This document shows, piece by piece, positions 13,632 through 20,229 of a stretch of 20,248 nucleotides of DNA (positions are counted from its first letter, which is position 1; each line of letters opens with the position of its first letter). The stretch comes from Candidatus Aenigmatarchaeota archaeon (GTDB lineage Archaea; Aenigmatarchaeota; Aenigmatarchaeia; Aenigmatarchaeales; DAIDAN01): assembly GCA_027310605.1 (NCBI GenBank), contig DAIDAN010000004.1, positions 1-20,248 of the forward strand, in the 5' to 3' direction. The position numbers were made by a program, and so were the translations under genes. The notes under the pieces are model-generated. The model was not told the origin of the DNA and did no database searches. It worked only from the letters and a program-made list of their open reading frames with translations.

Positions 13632-14681
13632 ATGAACGAGTTCAAGCAGCGCCTGAAAAAATTGGAGCAGACAAGGGAAAAATGCGACGCAGTCCTCCTG
13701 ATGAATTTTGACGAGCCTTTCAAGGATGTGAATTATTCCTATTTCACGGGAAACGACTCCTCATATTCCGCTTTCCTCTACGATTTTTCACAAGCAATGA
13801 TAATCACGAACAGCCTCGAGCTTCCCAAGGTAAGGAGCGAGTCCTGGATAAAAAACGCAGACAATTTTGAGAAAAGGAAAAGAATTTCGGAAACCATAAG
13901 AAAAAATCTCCGCGGCGCAAAAACGGTCGGCGTATCAGAAAACTTTCCATACTTCCTCGCAAGAAATCTCAAAAAAAGAATTGTTGACATCTCCGAAGAC
14001 TTGGAAAACATTCGCGCGATAAAATCGAAAACCGAGATAAAAAACATAAGGAAAGCATGCAAAGCTTCCGACAGGATTATGGAAGGATTGCGCGCCTTCA
14101 TAAAGCCAGGGATTTCTGAAAAGGAAATTCTGCGGTTCATAAAATTGGAAACAATAAAAAATGAATGCGAAGAAGGGTTTGAGCCTGTCGTGAACAGCGG
14201 AAAAAAGACGGCAATACCCCACGAAACGCAGCCAGACAGAAAAGTGAGAAGGGACGCTTCTACAATGATTGATATCGGCTGTATAAGCGGCAAATACAAT
14301 TCCGACTGCACGCGGATGTTTTTTGCAGGTAAAATAAATAAAAAAATACTGCAGCAGTATAAGCTGTTGAAAAATGTTGTTTCCGAGTCGGAAGATTTCG
14401 TTCAGTCAGAAATGAAAGCATCCGAGTTGGATGATTTCATAAGAAAAAAATTAGATGCGCTTTCAAAAAACTTTATTCACAATTCCGGGCACGGAGTCGG
14501 GATGGCAGTCCATGAGAAGCCTGCCATTTTCGGGAAGTCAAAAGATGTCTTGAAAGAGAATATGGTTTTCACAATCGAGCCCGGACTGTATTTCAAGAAC
14601 TACGGGCTTCGGCTGGAGGACACGGTTTTATTAACAGGCAAAGGCATAAAAATTTTGACGAAAGCGGATAAAGGATGTTAA
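13632..14681 (+). CDS. M24-family metallopeptidase (Xaa-Pro dipeptidase/aminopeptidase-like)
   Basis: 349 residues with the N-terminal creatinase-like domain (about 1-130) and the pita-bread catalytic domain. All metal ligands are visible: Asp214 (MIDIGCISG), Asp225 (NSDCTRMF), His287 (SGHGVGMAVHE), Glu316 (FTIEPGLY) and Glu329 (RLEDTVLL). His197 (AIPHETQ) matches the substrate-side histidine. It removes N-terminal residues before proline or splits X-Pro dipeptides; the exact substrate is not determined. ATG 13632 is preferred to the in-frame TTG at 13626, and the lack of a ribosome site suggests a leaderless transcript. It is followed by a second peptidase gene (M42) on the same strand. Confidence 0.92.
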   Translation: MNEFKQRLKKLEQTREKCDAVLLMNFDEPFKDVNYSYFTGNDSSYSAFLYDFSQAMIITNSLELPKVRSESWIKNADNFEKRKRISETIRKNLRGAKTVGVSENFPYFLARNLKKRIVDISEDLENIRAIKSKTEIKNIRKACKASDRIMEGLRAFIKPGISEKEILRFIKLETIKNECEEGFEPVVNSGKKTAIPHETQPDRKVRRDASTMIDIGCISGKYNSDCTRMFFAGKINKKILQQYKLLKNVVSESEDFVQSEMKASELDDFIRKKLDALSKNFIHNSGHGVGMAVHEKPAIFGKSKDVLKENMVFTIEPGLYFKNYGLRLEDTVLLTGKGIKILTKADKGC

Positions 14682-14751
14682 AGCAGAAAAGTGCCGAAAA
14701 ACTCAAAAATGCCAAAACCATTCGTATCTGTTTTTTTAATTTTTGGTTTCA

Positions 14752-14768
14752 ATACGGTTTTCGTATTA
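14752..14768. terminator. Small hairpin with upstream T-tract after the M24 gene
   Basis: AATACG, loop GTTTT, CGTATT forms a 6-bp stem 70 bases after the M24 stop, preceded by the T-rich stretch at about 14728-14745, which is itself the usual kind of archaeal termination signal. The M42 gene's TATA-like ATTATAAAAA follows at about 14771. Confidence 0.3.
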
Positions 14769-14831
14769 AGAATTATAAAAACTAAAAAATAGAATCGCAG
14801 AAAGCACTGAAAAAATTAAAGGTGATTTTTT

Positions 14832-15863
14832 ATGAAAGAGCTTCTGAAAAGACTTGTGGAGTCGCCAGGCGTCTCCGGCAACGAGAACGACATTCGCAAC
14901 ATTATGAAAAAGGAGCTGGAAAAATCCTGCGACTCGGTCGAGGTAAACAGGATGGGTAACGTGATAGCGAAAAAGGGGAAGGGAAAAATAAAGCTGATGC
15001 TTGTCGCGCACATGGACGAGGTCGGATTGCTGGTGAAACATATAACTGAGAAGGGATACCTGAAGTTCGATCCGCTCGGCGGAATAGACCAGCGCTCGCT
15101 TCTCGCGCAGAAGGTTCGCGTTTATTCCGGGAACGGACAGATGGTCGGCGTGATAGGAAGCAAGCCTATTCACATCCAGGAAAAGGAGGAGCAGGAGCAG
15201 GTAATAAAGATGAAAAAACTTTTCATTGACATCGGCGCAAAGGACAGGAAGGACGCGGAGAAAATGGGAATCGCGCCAGGAACTTTCGCTGGCTTGTACA
15301 GGGAGTTCTCGGAGCTGGCGAACGGAATGGTCACCGGAAACGGCTTGGACAACAGGGCGGGCTGCGCAGCCCTTATCGAGTTGATGAAAAGGGTGAACCC
15401 GAAAAACTGCACAATCTACGCGGTTGGTTCAGTCCAGGAAGAAAAGGGGCTGATAGGCGCGAGAGGCGCCACTTTCCAGATTAATCCGGATGTTGTCGTG
15501 GGTGTTGACACCACGATAGCAGGCGACATGCCGGAAGTTGACGAGGCTGACGCGCCGGTAAAGATAGGCGAGGGGCCGGTCATACCGCTGCTGGACGGTT
15601 ACGCGGTCGTCCATCCCGCTGCGAAAAAATGGCTGACCGAGACCGCGGAAAAAAACAAGATAAAATACCAATTCGAGACAACGCCGGGCGCGGGAATGGA
15701 CTCCTCGATAGCGCCTGTGATCCGCGACGGCATTCCTTCAACAGGGCTGTGCGTGCCAACGAGATACCTCCATACAGGCGTTGAGGTGCTGAGCTTGAAG
15801 GATTTGGAAACGCTTGTCGATTTCCTGGAAGCGGCGGTCAAGACCGTTGACAGGTATTTCTGA
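14832..15863 (+). CDS. M42-family aminopeptidase (TET-type glutamyl/leucyl aminopeptidase)
   Basis: 343 residues, normal for archaeal TET aminopeptidases, which form self-compartmentalised dodecamers degrading peptides released by the proteasome. Ligands and catalytic residues of the M42/M28 clan are all present: His60 and Asp62 (AHMDEVG), Asp173 (GLDNRAG), Glu203-Glu204 (VQEEKGLIG), Asp226 (GVDTT) and His314 (RYLHTGVEV). The apical domain around 70-160 (IGSKPIHIQ, IDIGAKDRKDAEKMGIAPG) is also typical. The start is supported by GGTGAT six bases upstream and a TATA-like ATTATAAAAA about 55 bases upstream. The gene is monocistronic, next to the M24 peptidase, so the pair may finish peptide breakdown. 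Confidence 0.95.
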   Translation: MKELLKRLVESPGVSGNENDIRNIMKKELEKSCDSVEVNRMGNVIAKKGKGKIKLMLVAHMDEVGLLVKHITEKGYLKFDPLGGIDQRSLLAQKVRVYSGNGQMVGVIGSKPIHIQEKEEQEQVIKMKKLFIDIGAKDRKDAEKMGIAPGTFAGLYREFSELANGMVTGNGLDNRAGCAALIELMKRVNPKNCTIYAVGSVQEEKGLIGARGATFQINPDVVVGVDTTIAGDMPEVDEADAPVKIGEGPVIPLLDGYAVVHPAAKKWLTETAEKNKIKYQFETTPGAGMDSSIAPVIRDGIPSTGLCVPTRYLHTGVEVLSLKDLETLVDFLEAAVKTVDRYF

Positions 15864-15989
15864 AGAATTACGAATCTGTTCATTACGAAATGAATTTCAT
15901 TATGACTTGAATTCACAAAAAACAGCCGTTAAAACTGAAATGAACTCAATGCCATAATAAGCGCTCCTGCAAATCAAGCCGTATCATTT
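15864..15989. repeat. Composite dispersed-repeat block between convergent genes
   Basis: Nearly the whole 126-base gap between the M42 and thioredoxin genes consists of repeat-family words in the order seen elsewhere: ATTACGAA, TTGAATTCACAAAAA, CAGCCGTTAAAACTG, AACTCAATGCC, then GCGCTCCTGCAAATCAAG and CCGTATCAT at 15961-15987. The order parallels 11880-12035 and 18543-18660. Confidence 0.55.
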
Positions 15990-16373
15990 TCACCCGACCA
16001 GCACTTCAATCTTTTTCTTCAGCATCTCCTTGCCGCCGAAGCCGATTGCGGTGTCAACATGCTCGCCGTTCCTGAAGAACAGGATTGTGGGGATGGACAT
16101 TATCCCGTAAGCCGCGGCTGTCATCGGATTTGAATCAACATCAAGCTTTCCGAAAACTGCCTTGCCGGAAAATTCATGCGCAAGCTCGTCTATCACCGGC
16201 GCCATCATCCTGCATGGCCCGCACCAGGCAGCCCAACAATCGATGGCAACGAGCGGGTATTTTTTCACAAACTCGGAAAAGCCGGAATCAGTTACGATTA
16301 TCGGCTCCGCCATCCCGGCGTTCTTTTTCATCTTCTCCAGCTTTTTCTTCTTTATCTCGCTGATTTCGGACAT
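15990..16373 (-). CDS. trxA: Thioredoxin with a lysine-rich N-terminal extension
   Basis: 127 residues. The active site is WCGPC (residues 50-54) with the usual RMMAPVIDELA helix, the buried Asp/Lys region GKLDVDSNP, and the cis-proline loop SIPTILFF. It reduces protein disulfides in the cytoplasm. An N-terminal extension of about 22 residues (MSEISEIKKKKLEKMKKNAG) precedes the thioredoxin fold and is unusual. If initiation occurred at the internal Met21 (GMAEPIIV), the protein would have normal length, but the TATA box GCTTAAATAA near 16401-16410 supports the upstream ATG. A 12-bp palindrome lies just upstream of the TATA. The stop sits directly at a dispersed-repeat block. Confidence 0.95.
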   Translation of the reverse strand: MSEISEIKKKKLEKMKKNAGMAEPIIVTDSGFSEFVKKYPLVAIDCWAAWCGPCRMMAPVIDELAHEFSGKAVFGKLDVDSNPMTAAAYGIMSIPTILFFRNGEHVDTAIGFGGKEMLKKKIEVLVG

Positions 16374-16400
16374 AAGAATCAGAATTAGTTTCGGTTCTGT

Positions 16401-16410
16401 TTATTTAAGC
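16401..16410 (-). promoter_or_regulatory. TATA box of the thioredoxin gene
   Basis: Minus-strand GCTTAAATAA, centred about 32 bases upstream of the ATG at 16373, giving a leader of a few bases. Confidence 0.5.
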
Positions 16411-16427
16411 TTTCAGGATTCGGGCGT

Positions 16428-16439
16428 TTTCCGCGGAAA
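16428..16439. promoter_or_regulatory. Palindrome TTTCCGCGGAAA upstream of thioredoxin
   Basis: A perfect 12-bp palindrome with near-symmetrical flanks (16425-16441), starting about 18 bases upstream of the thioredoxin TATA box. Such a position fits an activator site. A plus-strand reading shows a short T-run after it, so a weak terminator for the opposite strand is an alternative, but no plus-strand gene ends here. Confidence 0.3.
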
Positions 16440-16537
16440 CGTTTTTATTTTTTTATCGTGGATTGAAAACCTTACTGTTCCAAAAATTAAAAAATCAGAT
16501 ACTTCTGTTTTCGTTGTTGTGTGTTGTTGAAAAAAAT

Positions 16538-17797
16538 TCATTTCAGCGCCTCTTTCAAATCCTCCAGCGCGAGAAACAGCGGATTCTTTCCGCCTTTTAT
16601 TTTCTCCCATGTTTCCGTCTTCAGGCAGTTGACAAGCGGTATATTTAATTTTTTGCAAGCCTTCCCGAGCGCGATGAAAGTTTCCGAAGGCTTCAAAAAG
16701 CAGAAATAATTTTCATATCTGTGCGTGCGCAGGTAGTTTTCAATCCGCTTTTCCAAAGCTTCAATATATTTCTTTTTTATCTCATCCGTCTCCTCCCACT
16801 CGGGCCAGTCATAGCTGTTGAAAGGATATCTGTCCGCGAACTCGTAAGGGATAACGCCGGGCGAGCTCAGAACGACAAGATGCAAATCTTTCCGTTTCCC
16901 AATAATTTTTGCAATCTCCCTGTGAAGCTTTGAATTATAATAGGGTTTCGTGAAAGTGCATGGCAGGAACAGGACGGTTTTCTTTCCTTGCGGCGTTTCG
17001 TAAAACCTGCAGATATAGTCCTGCCATACCACAAAGTGCGGGTGCAGCAGTTCCCTTTCGGACGCGCCCTTTATCATCTCCTGTTTCTCGCGCGGGAAGC
17101 GCGGCAGGAAGGAAAAGTTATTGAAGTCGGTTTCTATTTTCGGATTTCCCTTGAAAGGCGCAACCGTTTCCTCGAACTGTTTCTTATCCAGAGGCTTCCA
17201 TTTTCCAGCAACCCATAATTTGAAAAGCGGCGCAGCTGAGTGCGGAAAGACATTTATCAGGACAATCTCGTCAGAATATTTGTCAGCAAACTCAACCGAT
17301 TTTTTCAGGCTGTTTCCAAAAGGCAGGCCAATCATAAGGTATGTGCGGACCTTGAAATCATTTTCATGCAGCAGACTTGCGGCCCTGGCATAATCTTCCG
17401 CCGCAAACCCCTTGTTGTATTTTTCCAGAACTTCATCATCGCCCGACTCCAAGCCGATTGCAACTGTGAGCTTGGTGCCGCGAAAGTCGCCGAGATTTTC
17501 CTGCGTTATGAACTCGGGCCTTGATTCTATTGTGAGGCTGATACAGGCATCAGCACATTTTTTCGAAATATATTTTCTGATGGCGCGCGGAAATTGTGCG
17601 TCATCAAGAAAAGAGCCGGAAGCGAAGATTTTCAGCTTGCTGATATTTTTGTTTTTTATCTCTTGGAATGTTTCATCAACAGCTTTTTTCAGCTCATGTA
17701 TTCCAAGCTTTGGCGAAGACAGCCTTCCCCAGCCGCAGGCGAGGCATTTCCCCCAGGAGCATTTCCCGCTGTTCAGCAGAAGGATTTTTTCTTTCAT
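16538..17797 (-). CDS. Archaeosine synthase fusion: RaSEA radical SAM domain plus ArcS catalytic domain
   Basis: 419 residues. The N-terminal half is a radical SAM enzyme: CSWGKCLAC (Cys13, Cys18, Cys21; the C-x4-C-x2-C cluster), IFASGSFLDD (58-66), IESRPEFIT (90-98) and VAIGLESGDDEVLEKYNKGF (112-131), the pattern of RaSEA (COG1244). The C-terminal half holds PCTFTKPYYNSKLH (279-292), an exact PC-x3-KPY-x2-S-x2-H ArcS signature, followed by VVLSSPGVIPYEFADRYPFN. In Thermococcus, ArcS attaches lysine to preQ0 at tRNA position 15 and RaSEA cleaves it to archaeosine, as separate subunits (established knowledge). Here both are in one chain, with no PUA or TGT-like RNA-binding domain, so tRNA recognition must differ. 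No tgtA or other pathway gene is in the window. Confidence 0.85.
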   Translation of the reverse strand: MKEKILLLNSGKCSWGKCLACGWGRLSSPKLGIHELKKAVDETFQEIKNKNISKLKIFASGSFLDDAQFPRAIRKYISKKCADACISLTIESRPEFITQENLGDFRGTKLTVAIGLESGDDEVLEKYNKGFAAEDYARAASLLHENDFKVRTYLMIGLPFGNSLKKSVEFADKYSDEIVLINVFPHSAAPLFKLWVAGKWKPLDKKQFEETVAPFKGNPKIETDFNNFSFLPRFPREKQEMIKGASERELLHPHFVVWQDYICRFYETPQGKKTVLFLPCTFTKPYYNSKLHREIAKIIGKRKDLHLVVLSSPGVIPYEFADRYPFNSYDWPEWEETDEIKKKYIEALEKRIENYLRTHRYENYFCFLKPSETFIALGKACKKLNIPLVNCLKTETWEKIKGGKNPLFLALEDLKEALK

Positions 17798-17852
17798 AAA
17801 TATCTATTCGATACGACATGATTTCAGTTACGCTAATGCGGCCATGCGCAAA

Positions 17853-17880
17853 GAGTTCCTGCAAATGAAGCCGCATTGAA
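17853..17880 (+). repeat. Dispersed intergenic repeat copy before the superoxide dismutase gene
   Basis: GAGTTCCTGCAAATGAAG then CCGCATTGAA, a diverged family member, 46 bases upstream of the SOD start and immediately upstream of its probable TATA box (AATATAAAA, 17883-17891). Confidence 0.5.
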
Positions 17881-17925
17881 TGAATATAAAAAGGCTGAAG
17901 CTTAAATAATGCAAAGGGTGTGCAA

Positions 17926-18546
17926 ATGGCTTTTGAACCGAAAAAGTTTGACAGCTTGATCGGCATGGAAGGATTCAGCGAACAGCTCCTGAAAAATCAT
18001 TTCAGCCTGTATCAGGGATATGTGAAGAACGCAAGCCTGCTTGTGGAAACGCTGAACAGCCTTCTGAAGGAAAACAAAACCGCGTCGCCGGAATTCGCAG
18101 AGCTGAAGCGCAGGCTTTCCTGGGAATGGAACGGCATTCGGCTTCACGAGCTTTATTTCGGGAACATGTCAAAGGAAGGAGCACAGTTGGATAAAAATTC
18201 CGGGCTTGCAAAAAAGATTGAAACGCACTTTGGTTCCTTTGAGAACTGGGAAAGGGATTTCAAGGCAGCGGGCGCGATGCGCGGAATCGGCTGGGTTGTC
18301 CTGTATTATGATGCCGTGTCGGAAAAACTTTTCAATGCATGGATTAACGAGCATGACTGCGGACACTTGGCGGGCGCGGCCCCCGTCCTTGTTATGGATG
18401 TTTTCGAGCACGCGTACATGGTTGACTACGGGATAAAAAAAGCGGATTATATCGAGGCGTTTTTCAAGGTAATTGACTGGAGCACAGTTGAAAAAAGATT
18501 TGATGGCGCGCGGAGAAATAATTTTCTGAGAATCGGCATGGATTGA
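17926..18546 (+). CDS. sodA: Fe/Mn superoxide dismutase
   Basis: 206 residues. The four metal ligands are visible: His25 (NHFSLYQGYV), His74 (RLHELYFGN), Asp158 and His162 (MDVFEHAYMVDYG). The active-site region WINEHDCGHLAGAAPVLVMD precedes the last two. It converts superoxide to oxygen and hydrogen peroxide in the cytoplasm. Whether it uses iron or manganese cannot be decided by eye. ATG 17926 is chosen over the in-frame GTG at 17920 because GGGTG precedes it and MAFEPKKF is a normal family start. The TATA-like AATATAAAA at 17883-17891 gives a short leader. The gene is single and transcribed away from the archaeosine enzyme gene. Confidence 0.95.
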   Translation: MAFEPKKFDSLIGMEGFSEQLLKNHFSLYQGYVKNASLLVETLNSLLKENKTASPEFAELKRRLSWEWNGIRLHELYFGNMSKEGAQLDKNSGLAKKIETHFGSFENWERDFKAAGAMRGIGWVVLYYDAVSEKLFNAWINEHDCGHLAGAAPVLVMDVFEHAYMVDYGIKKADYIEAFFKVIDWSTVEKRFDGARRNNFLRIGMD

Positions 18547-18633
18547 ATTGAAAAATCAGAACGCTGTTATTATGGATTGAACTCAAAACATCGGCACGGA
18601 CTTTAAGCCGCTCGATGTGAAACGCTTTTATCT

Positions 18634-18660
18634 GCGCTCCTGTTCCTGATTCGTATTATG
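18634..18660 (+). repeat. Dispersed intergenic repeat copy abutting the palindromic element
   Basis: GCGCTCCTGTTCCTGATT then CGTATTATG, preceded by related words from 18543 on (ATTGAACTCAAAAC, TTTAAGCCGCTCGATGTG). It runs directly into the palindromic element at 18659, as if the latter had inserted into the repeat. Confidence 0.5.
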
Positions 18661-18763
18661 CACGAAAACTTCGTTTTCGGCAACGCACAAAACTGAAAGT
18701 TTTTGGCGGAGTCGGAATCGAAGATTCCGTACCTGCCGAAAAATCTTTCAGATTTTTCGTGCA
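18659..18763. mobile_element. Composite palindromic element, intergenic copy (four hairpins)
   Basis: The ends are complementary (TGCACG at 18659-18664 with CGTGCA at 18758-18763). Four perfect hairpins with three-base loops follow in order: CGAAAAC-TTC-GTTTTCG (18663-18679), AAAACT-GAA-AGTTTT (18689-18703), CGGAATC-GAA-GATTCCG (18713-18729) and a 10-bp stem CGAAAAATCT with TTC loop (18737-18759). Shared words with the copy at 19389 are CAACGC after hairpin 1, TGGC after hairpin 2, and GCCGAAAA...TTTTCGTGC at the end. A non-autonomous MITE/REP-like element is the best reading; no protein is encoded. Confidence 0.65.
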
Positions 18764-18791
18764 TTTTTCAATTCGAACGGTAATGTATTTC

Positions 18792-19493
18792 TTAACCAAC
18801 AGTCTTGTTGAAAACCAGGATGTCGTCAGCGAACGAGTCCGCCTGCTGCAGCCTTATCGAAATGTAAAACGCGGCAGTGAGATTGCTGTCAGCAAAAAAT
18901 GTGAAGTTCTTGAAGGTGTTGTTGAGGTAATAGCCGACGGTTATGTTGAAAGCGTTCTCGGGCGCGAACGCGCTCGAGTTTGACTGCCTCTCCGCGAGCG
19001 ACGGGAAAAACGCGCCCTGCCCGCCGCTCATGTTAACGCTGATGTTCGCGAGCGCGCTTCCCTGAAAGCCGCCGACCGCGACCGTGATGTTTGACGCGTT
19101 TATGAAGGCGAGCGAATAAAACGCCTGAAAGCCGTAGCCGCGCTGGCTGAACGAGGCCGCGGAGAAGTTGGAAAAATTGTTGAGGTTGCTCTCAAGATTC
19201 CACTCGGTTTTCTGCTGCGCAAGCGAGATGTCCGCGGTTTTCTGGTATTCGTTTCCTATGTTTTCAAAGGAGCTCTTCCAGTCCAGTCCCGAGTAAAAAG
19301 CCTGTCTTCCCGCTTGGGAGGTCTCCGTCTTCAGGAGTATCAGCAAGAGCAGCACGAACACTCCAATTATCAGGAACACTTGTCCCTTCGGGGGGCTTCG
19401 CCCCCAACGCGCACGGAAACGGAGTTTCTGGCTGCGCCGAAAATCCCGCTGGATTTTCGTGCGGTTCCCACGCCGCTTTTGATTTTTTTTCAT
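18792..19493 (-). CDS. Membrane-anchored, pilin-like surface protein with palindromic element near its N-terminus
   Basis: 233 residues: a very basic N-terminus, one strongly hydrophobic segment GQVFLIIGVFVLLLLILL (about 37-54), and a long asparagine/serine-rich extracellular part with many N-x-S/T sites (NASNIT, ANISVNMS, NNTFKNFT). Relatives usually start close to K-G-Q-V-F, as in archaeal class III or pilin-like signal sequences. Here about 25 arginine-rich residues (about 10-35) are encoded by a palindromic element (19389-19464) read in frame. The ATG at 19493 overlaps the upstream gene's stop in ATGA, indicating translational coupling. An upstream GTG/ATG at 19505 is less likely. No enzymatic domain is seen; secretion or surface role is inferred. 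Confidence 0.7.
   Translation of the reverse strand: MKKNQKRRGNRTKIQRDFRRSQKLRFRARWGRSPPKGQVFLIIGVFVLLLLILLKTETSQAGRQAFYSGLDWKSSFENIGNEYQKTADISLAQQKTEWNLESNLNNFSNFSAASFSQRGYGFQAFYSLAFINASNITVAVGGFQGSALANISVNMSGGQGAFFPSLAERQSNSSAFAPENAFNITVGYYLNNTFKNFTFFADSNLTAAFYISIRLQQADSFADDILVFNKTVG
19389..19464. mobile_element. Composite palindromic element, in-frame copy inside a coding sequence
   Basis: Three hairpins are read through by the gene on the minus strand: GGGGGC-TTC-GCCCCC (19391-19405), GAAAC-GGA-GTTTC (19416-19428) and CGAAAATCC-CGCT-GGATTTTCG (19438-19459). CGCACG at 19410-19415 can pair with CGTGCG at 19458-19463. It aligns with 18659-18763 but lacks the third hairpin (CGGAATC...GATTCCG). 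Stem sequences differ between copies while pairing is kept. The peptide encoded is highly basic (RTKIQRDFRRSQKLRFRARW). Confidence 0.6.
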
Positions 19494-19873
19494 ACCAAAG
19501 ACCACAAGAACAAGTTCGCATTAGTCGGCTGGAAGCTCGCGCCCTCGCCGGCGATGATATAATTCATTGAGATAACTGTCCTGTTCGCCGGGATGTCCGC
19601 GGCGCAGGCTGCGCAAAAATTCAAGGAGAAGTTCAGGCTTCTTGGAAGGCAGCCCTGGAAATAATTTCTTATGCCGATTGAGTCGTTCGCGAGCGCGTAA
19701 TATCTCAGCAGCCCGCGGTTGTCCGCATCCTTCATGCAGAAATATCCTTTTTCCCTCATCGTGACCGAGTCGAAACTTTCCTGCGGTTTCGGGAACGAGT
19801 AGACCGCGACAAGCGTCCCCAGTATCAGGAGCGCGGCTATCATAGCCTCGAGCGTGTGCATCATTGCCTTCAT
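19490..19873 (-). CDS. Small membrane-anchored pilin-like protein
   Basis: 127 residues. The N-terminus MKAMMHTLEAMIAALLILGTLVAVYSF has one hydrophobic helix (about 9-26) headed by H-T-L-E-A, a pattern common in short DPANN/archaeal secreted proteins resembling pilin or archaellin signal sequences. The outer part has paired cysteines (YFCMKDAD, QGCLPRS, NFCAACAAD) that could form disulfides, and N-x-S/T sites. No family is assigned. A GAGGT ribosome site precedes the ATG. The next gene begins inside its stop (ATGA), so the two form an operon and probably a complex. The start also follows a repeat-type word (ATTACGAATTGAATTC) upstream. Confidence 0.75.
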   Translation of the reverse strand: MKAMMHTLEAMIAALLILGTLVAVYSFPKPQESFDSVTMREKGYFCMKDADNRGLLRYYALANDSIGIRNYFQGCLPRSLNFSLNFCAACAADIPANRTVISMNYIIAGEGASFQPTNANLFLWSLV

Positions 19874-19941
19874 AACAAAACCTCATTACGAATTGAATTC
19901 TGTGCGCTTGATAGGCGTTTAATCTGAATCGTACCGTGTTT

Positions 19942-19949
19942 TATATCTG
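19942..19949 (+). promoter_or_regulatory. TATA box for the RelE-like gene
   Basis: TATATCTG within GTTTTATATCTGATAA, about 24 bases upstream of the ATG at 19969, consistent with a leaderless transcript. Confidence 0.4.
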
Positions 19950-19968
19950 ATAAAAATAATCGTATTTC

Positions 19969-20229
19969 ATGATTTATATTGTTGAGACCACGGAAACTTT
20001 TGAAAGGGAGTTCAGGAGAAAACATCGGGATAAAATAGAATGGCTGAAGAAAATCAAGGAGAAGTTGGAAAATTTTCCAGAATACGGGAAGCCGCTGAAA
20101 GGCAGGCTGCACGGAATCTGGCAGATAAGAATCGAATCATTCAGGGTTTGGTACGAGGTTAACCATGCCGAGAAAAAAGTCATAATAAGGGCGATACTTC
20201 ACAAGGATGACGCAGTGGAAAAATATTAA
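19969..20229 (+). CDS. RelE/ParE-superfamily toxin-like protein
   Basis: 86 residues with the compact RelE fold: MIYIVETTETFEREFRR, a helical pair (IEWLKKIKEKLENFPEYGKPLKG), then the strand triplet GIWQIRIESFRVWYEVNHAEKKVIIRAILHKDDA. The R-I-x-x-F-R-V-W-Y-E core and the end HKDDAVEKY are typical. RelE toxins cleave ribosome-bound mRNA, while ParE relatives poison gyrase; residues seen here fit the RelE side better. No antitoxin lies upstream, since only 95 noncoding bases precede it, and the window ends 19 bases after the stop, so the partner may be downstream or missing. It may therefore be an orphan or a domesticated protein. Confidence 0.85.
   Translation: MIYIVETTETFEREFRRKHRDKIEWLKKIKEKLENFPEYGKPLKGRLHGIWQIRIESFRVWYEVNHAEKKVIIRAILHKDDAVEKY

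Noticed and set aside
16428..16439. Terminator hairpin on the plus strand
   Set aside because: No plus-strand gene ends before it, and its position relative to the thioredoxin TATA box suits a regulatory site better.
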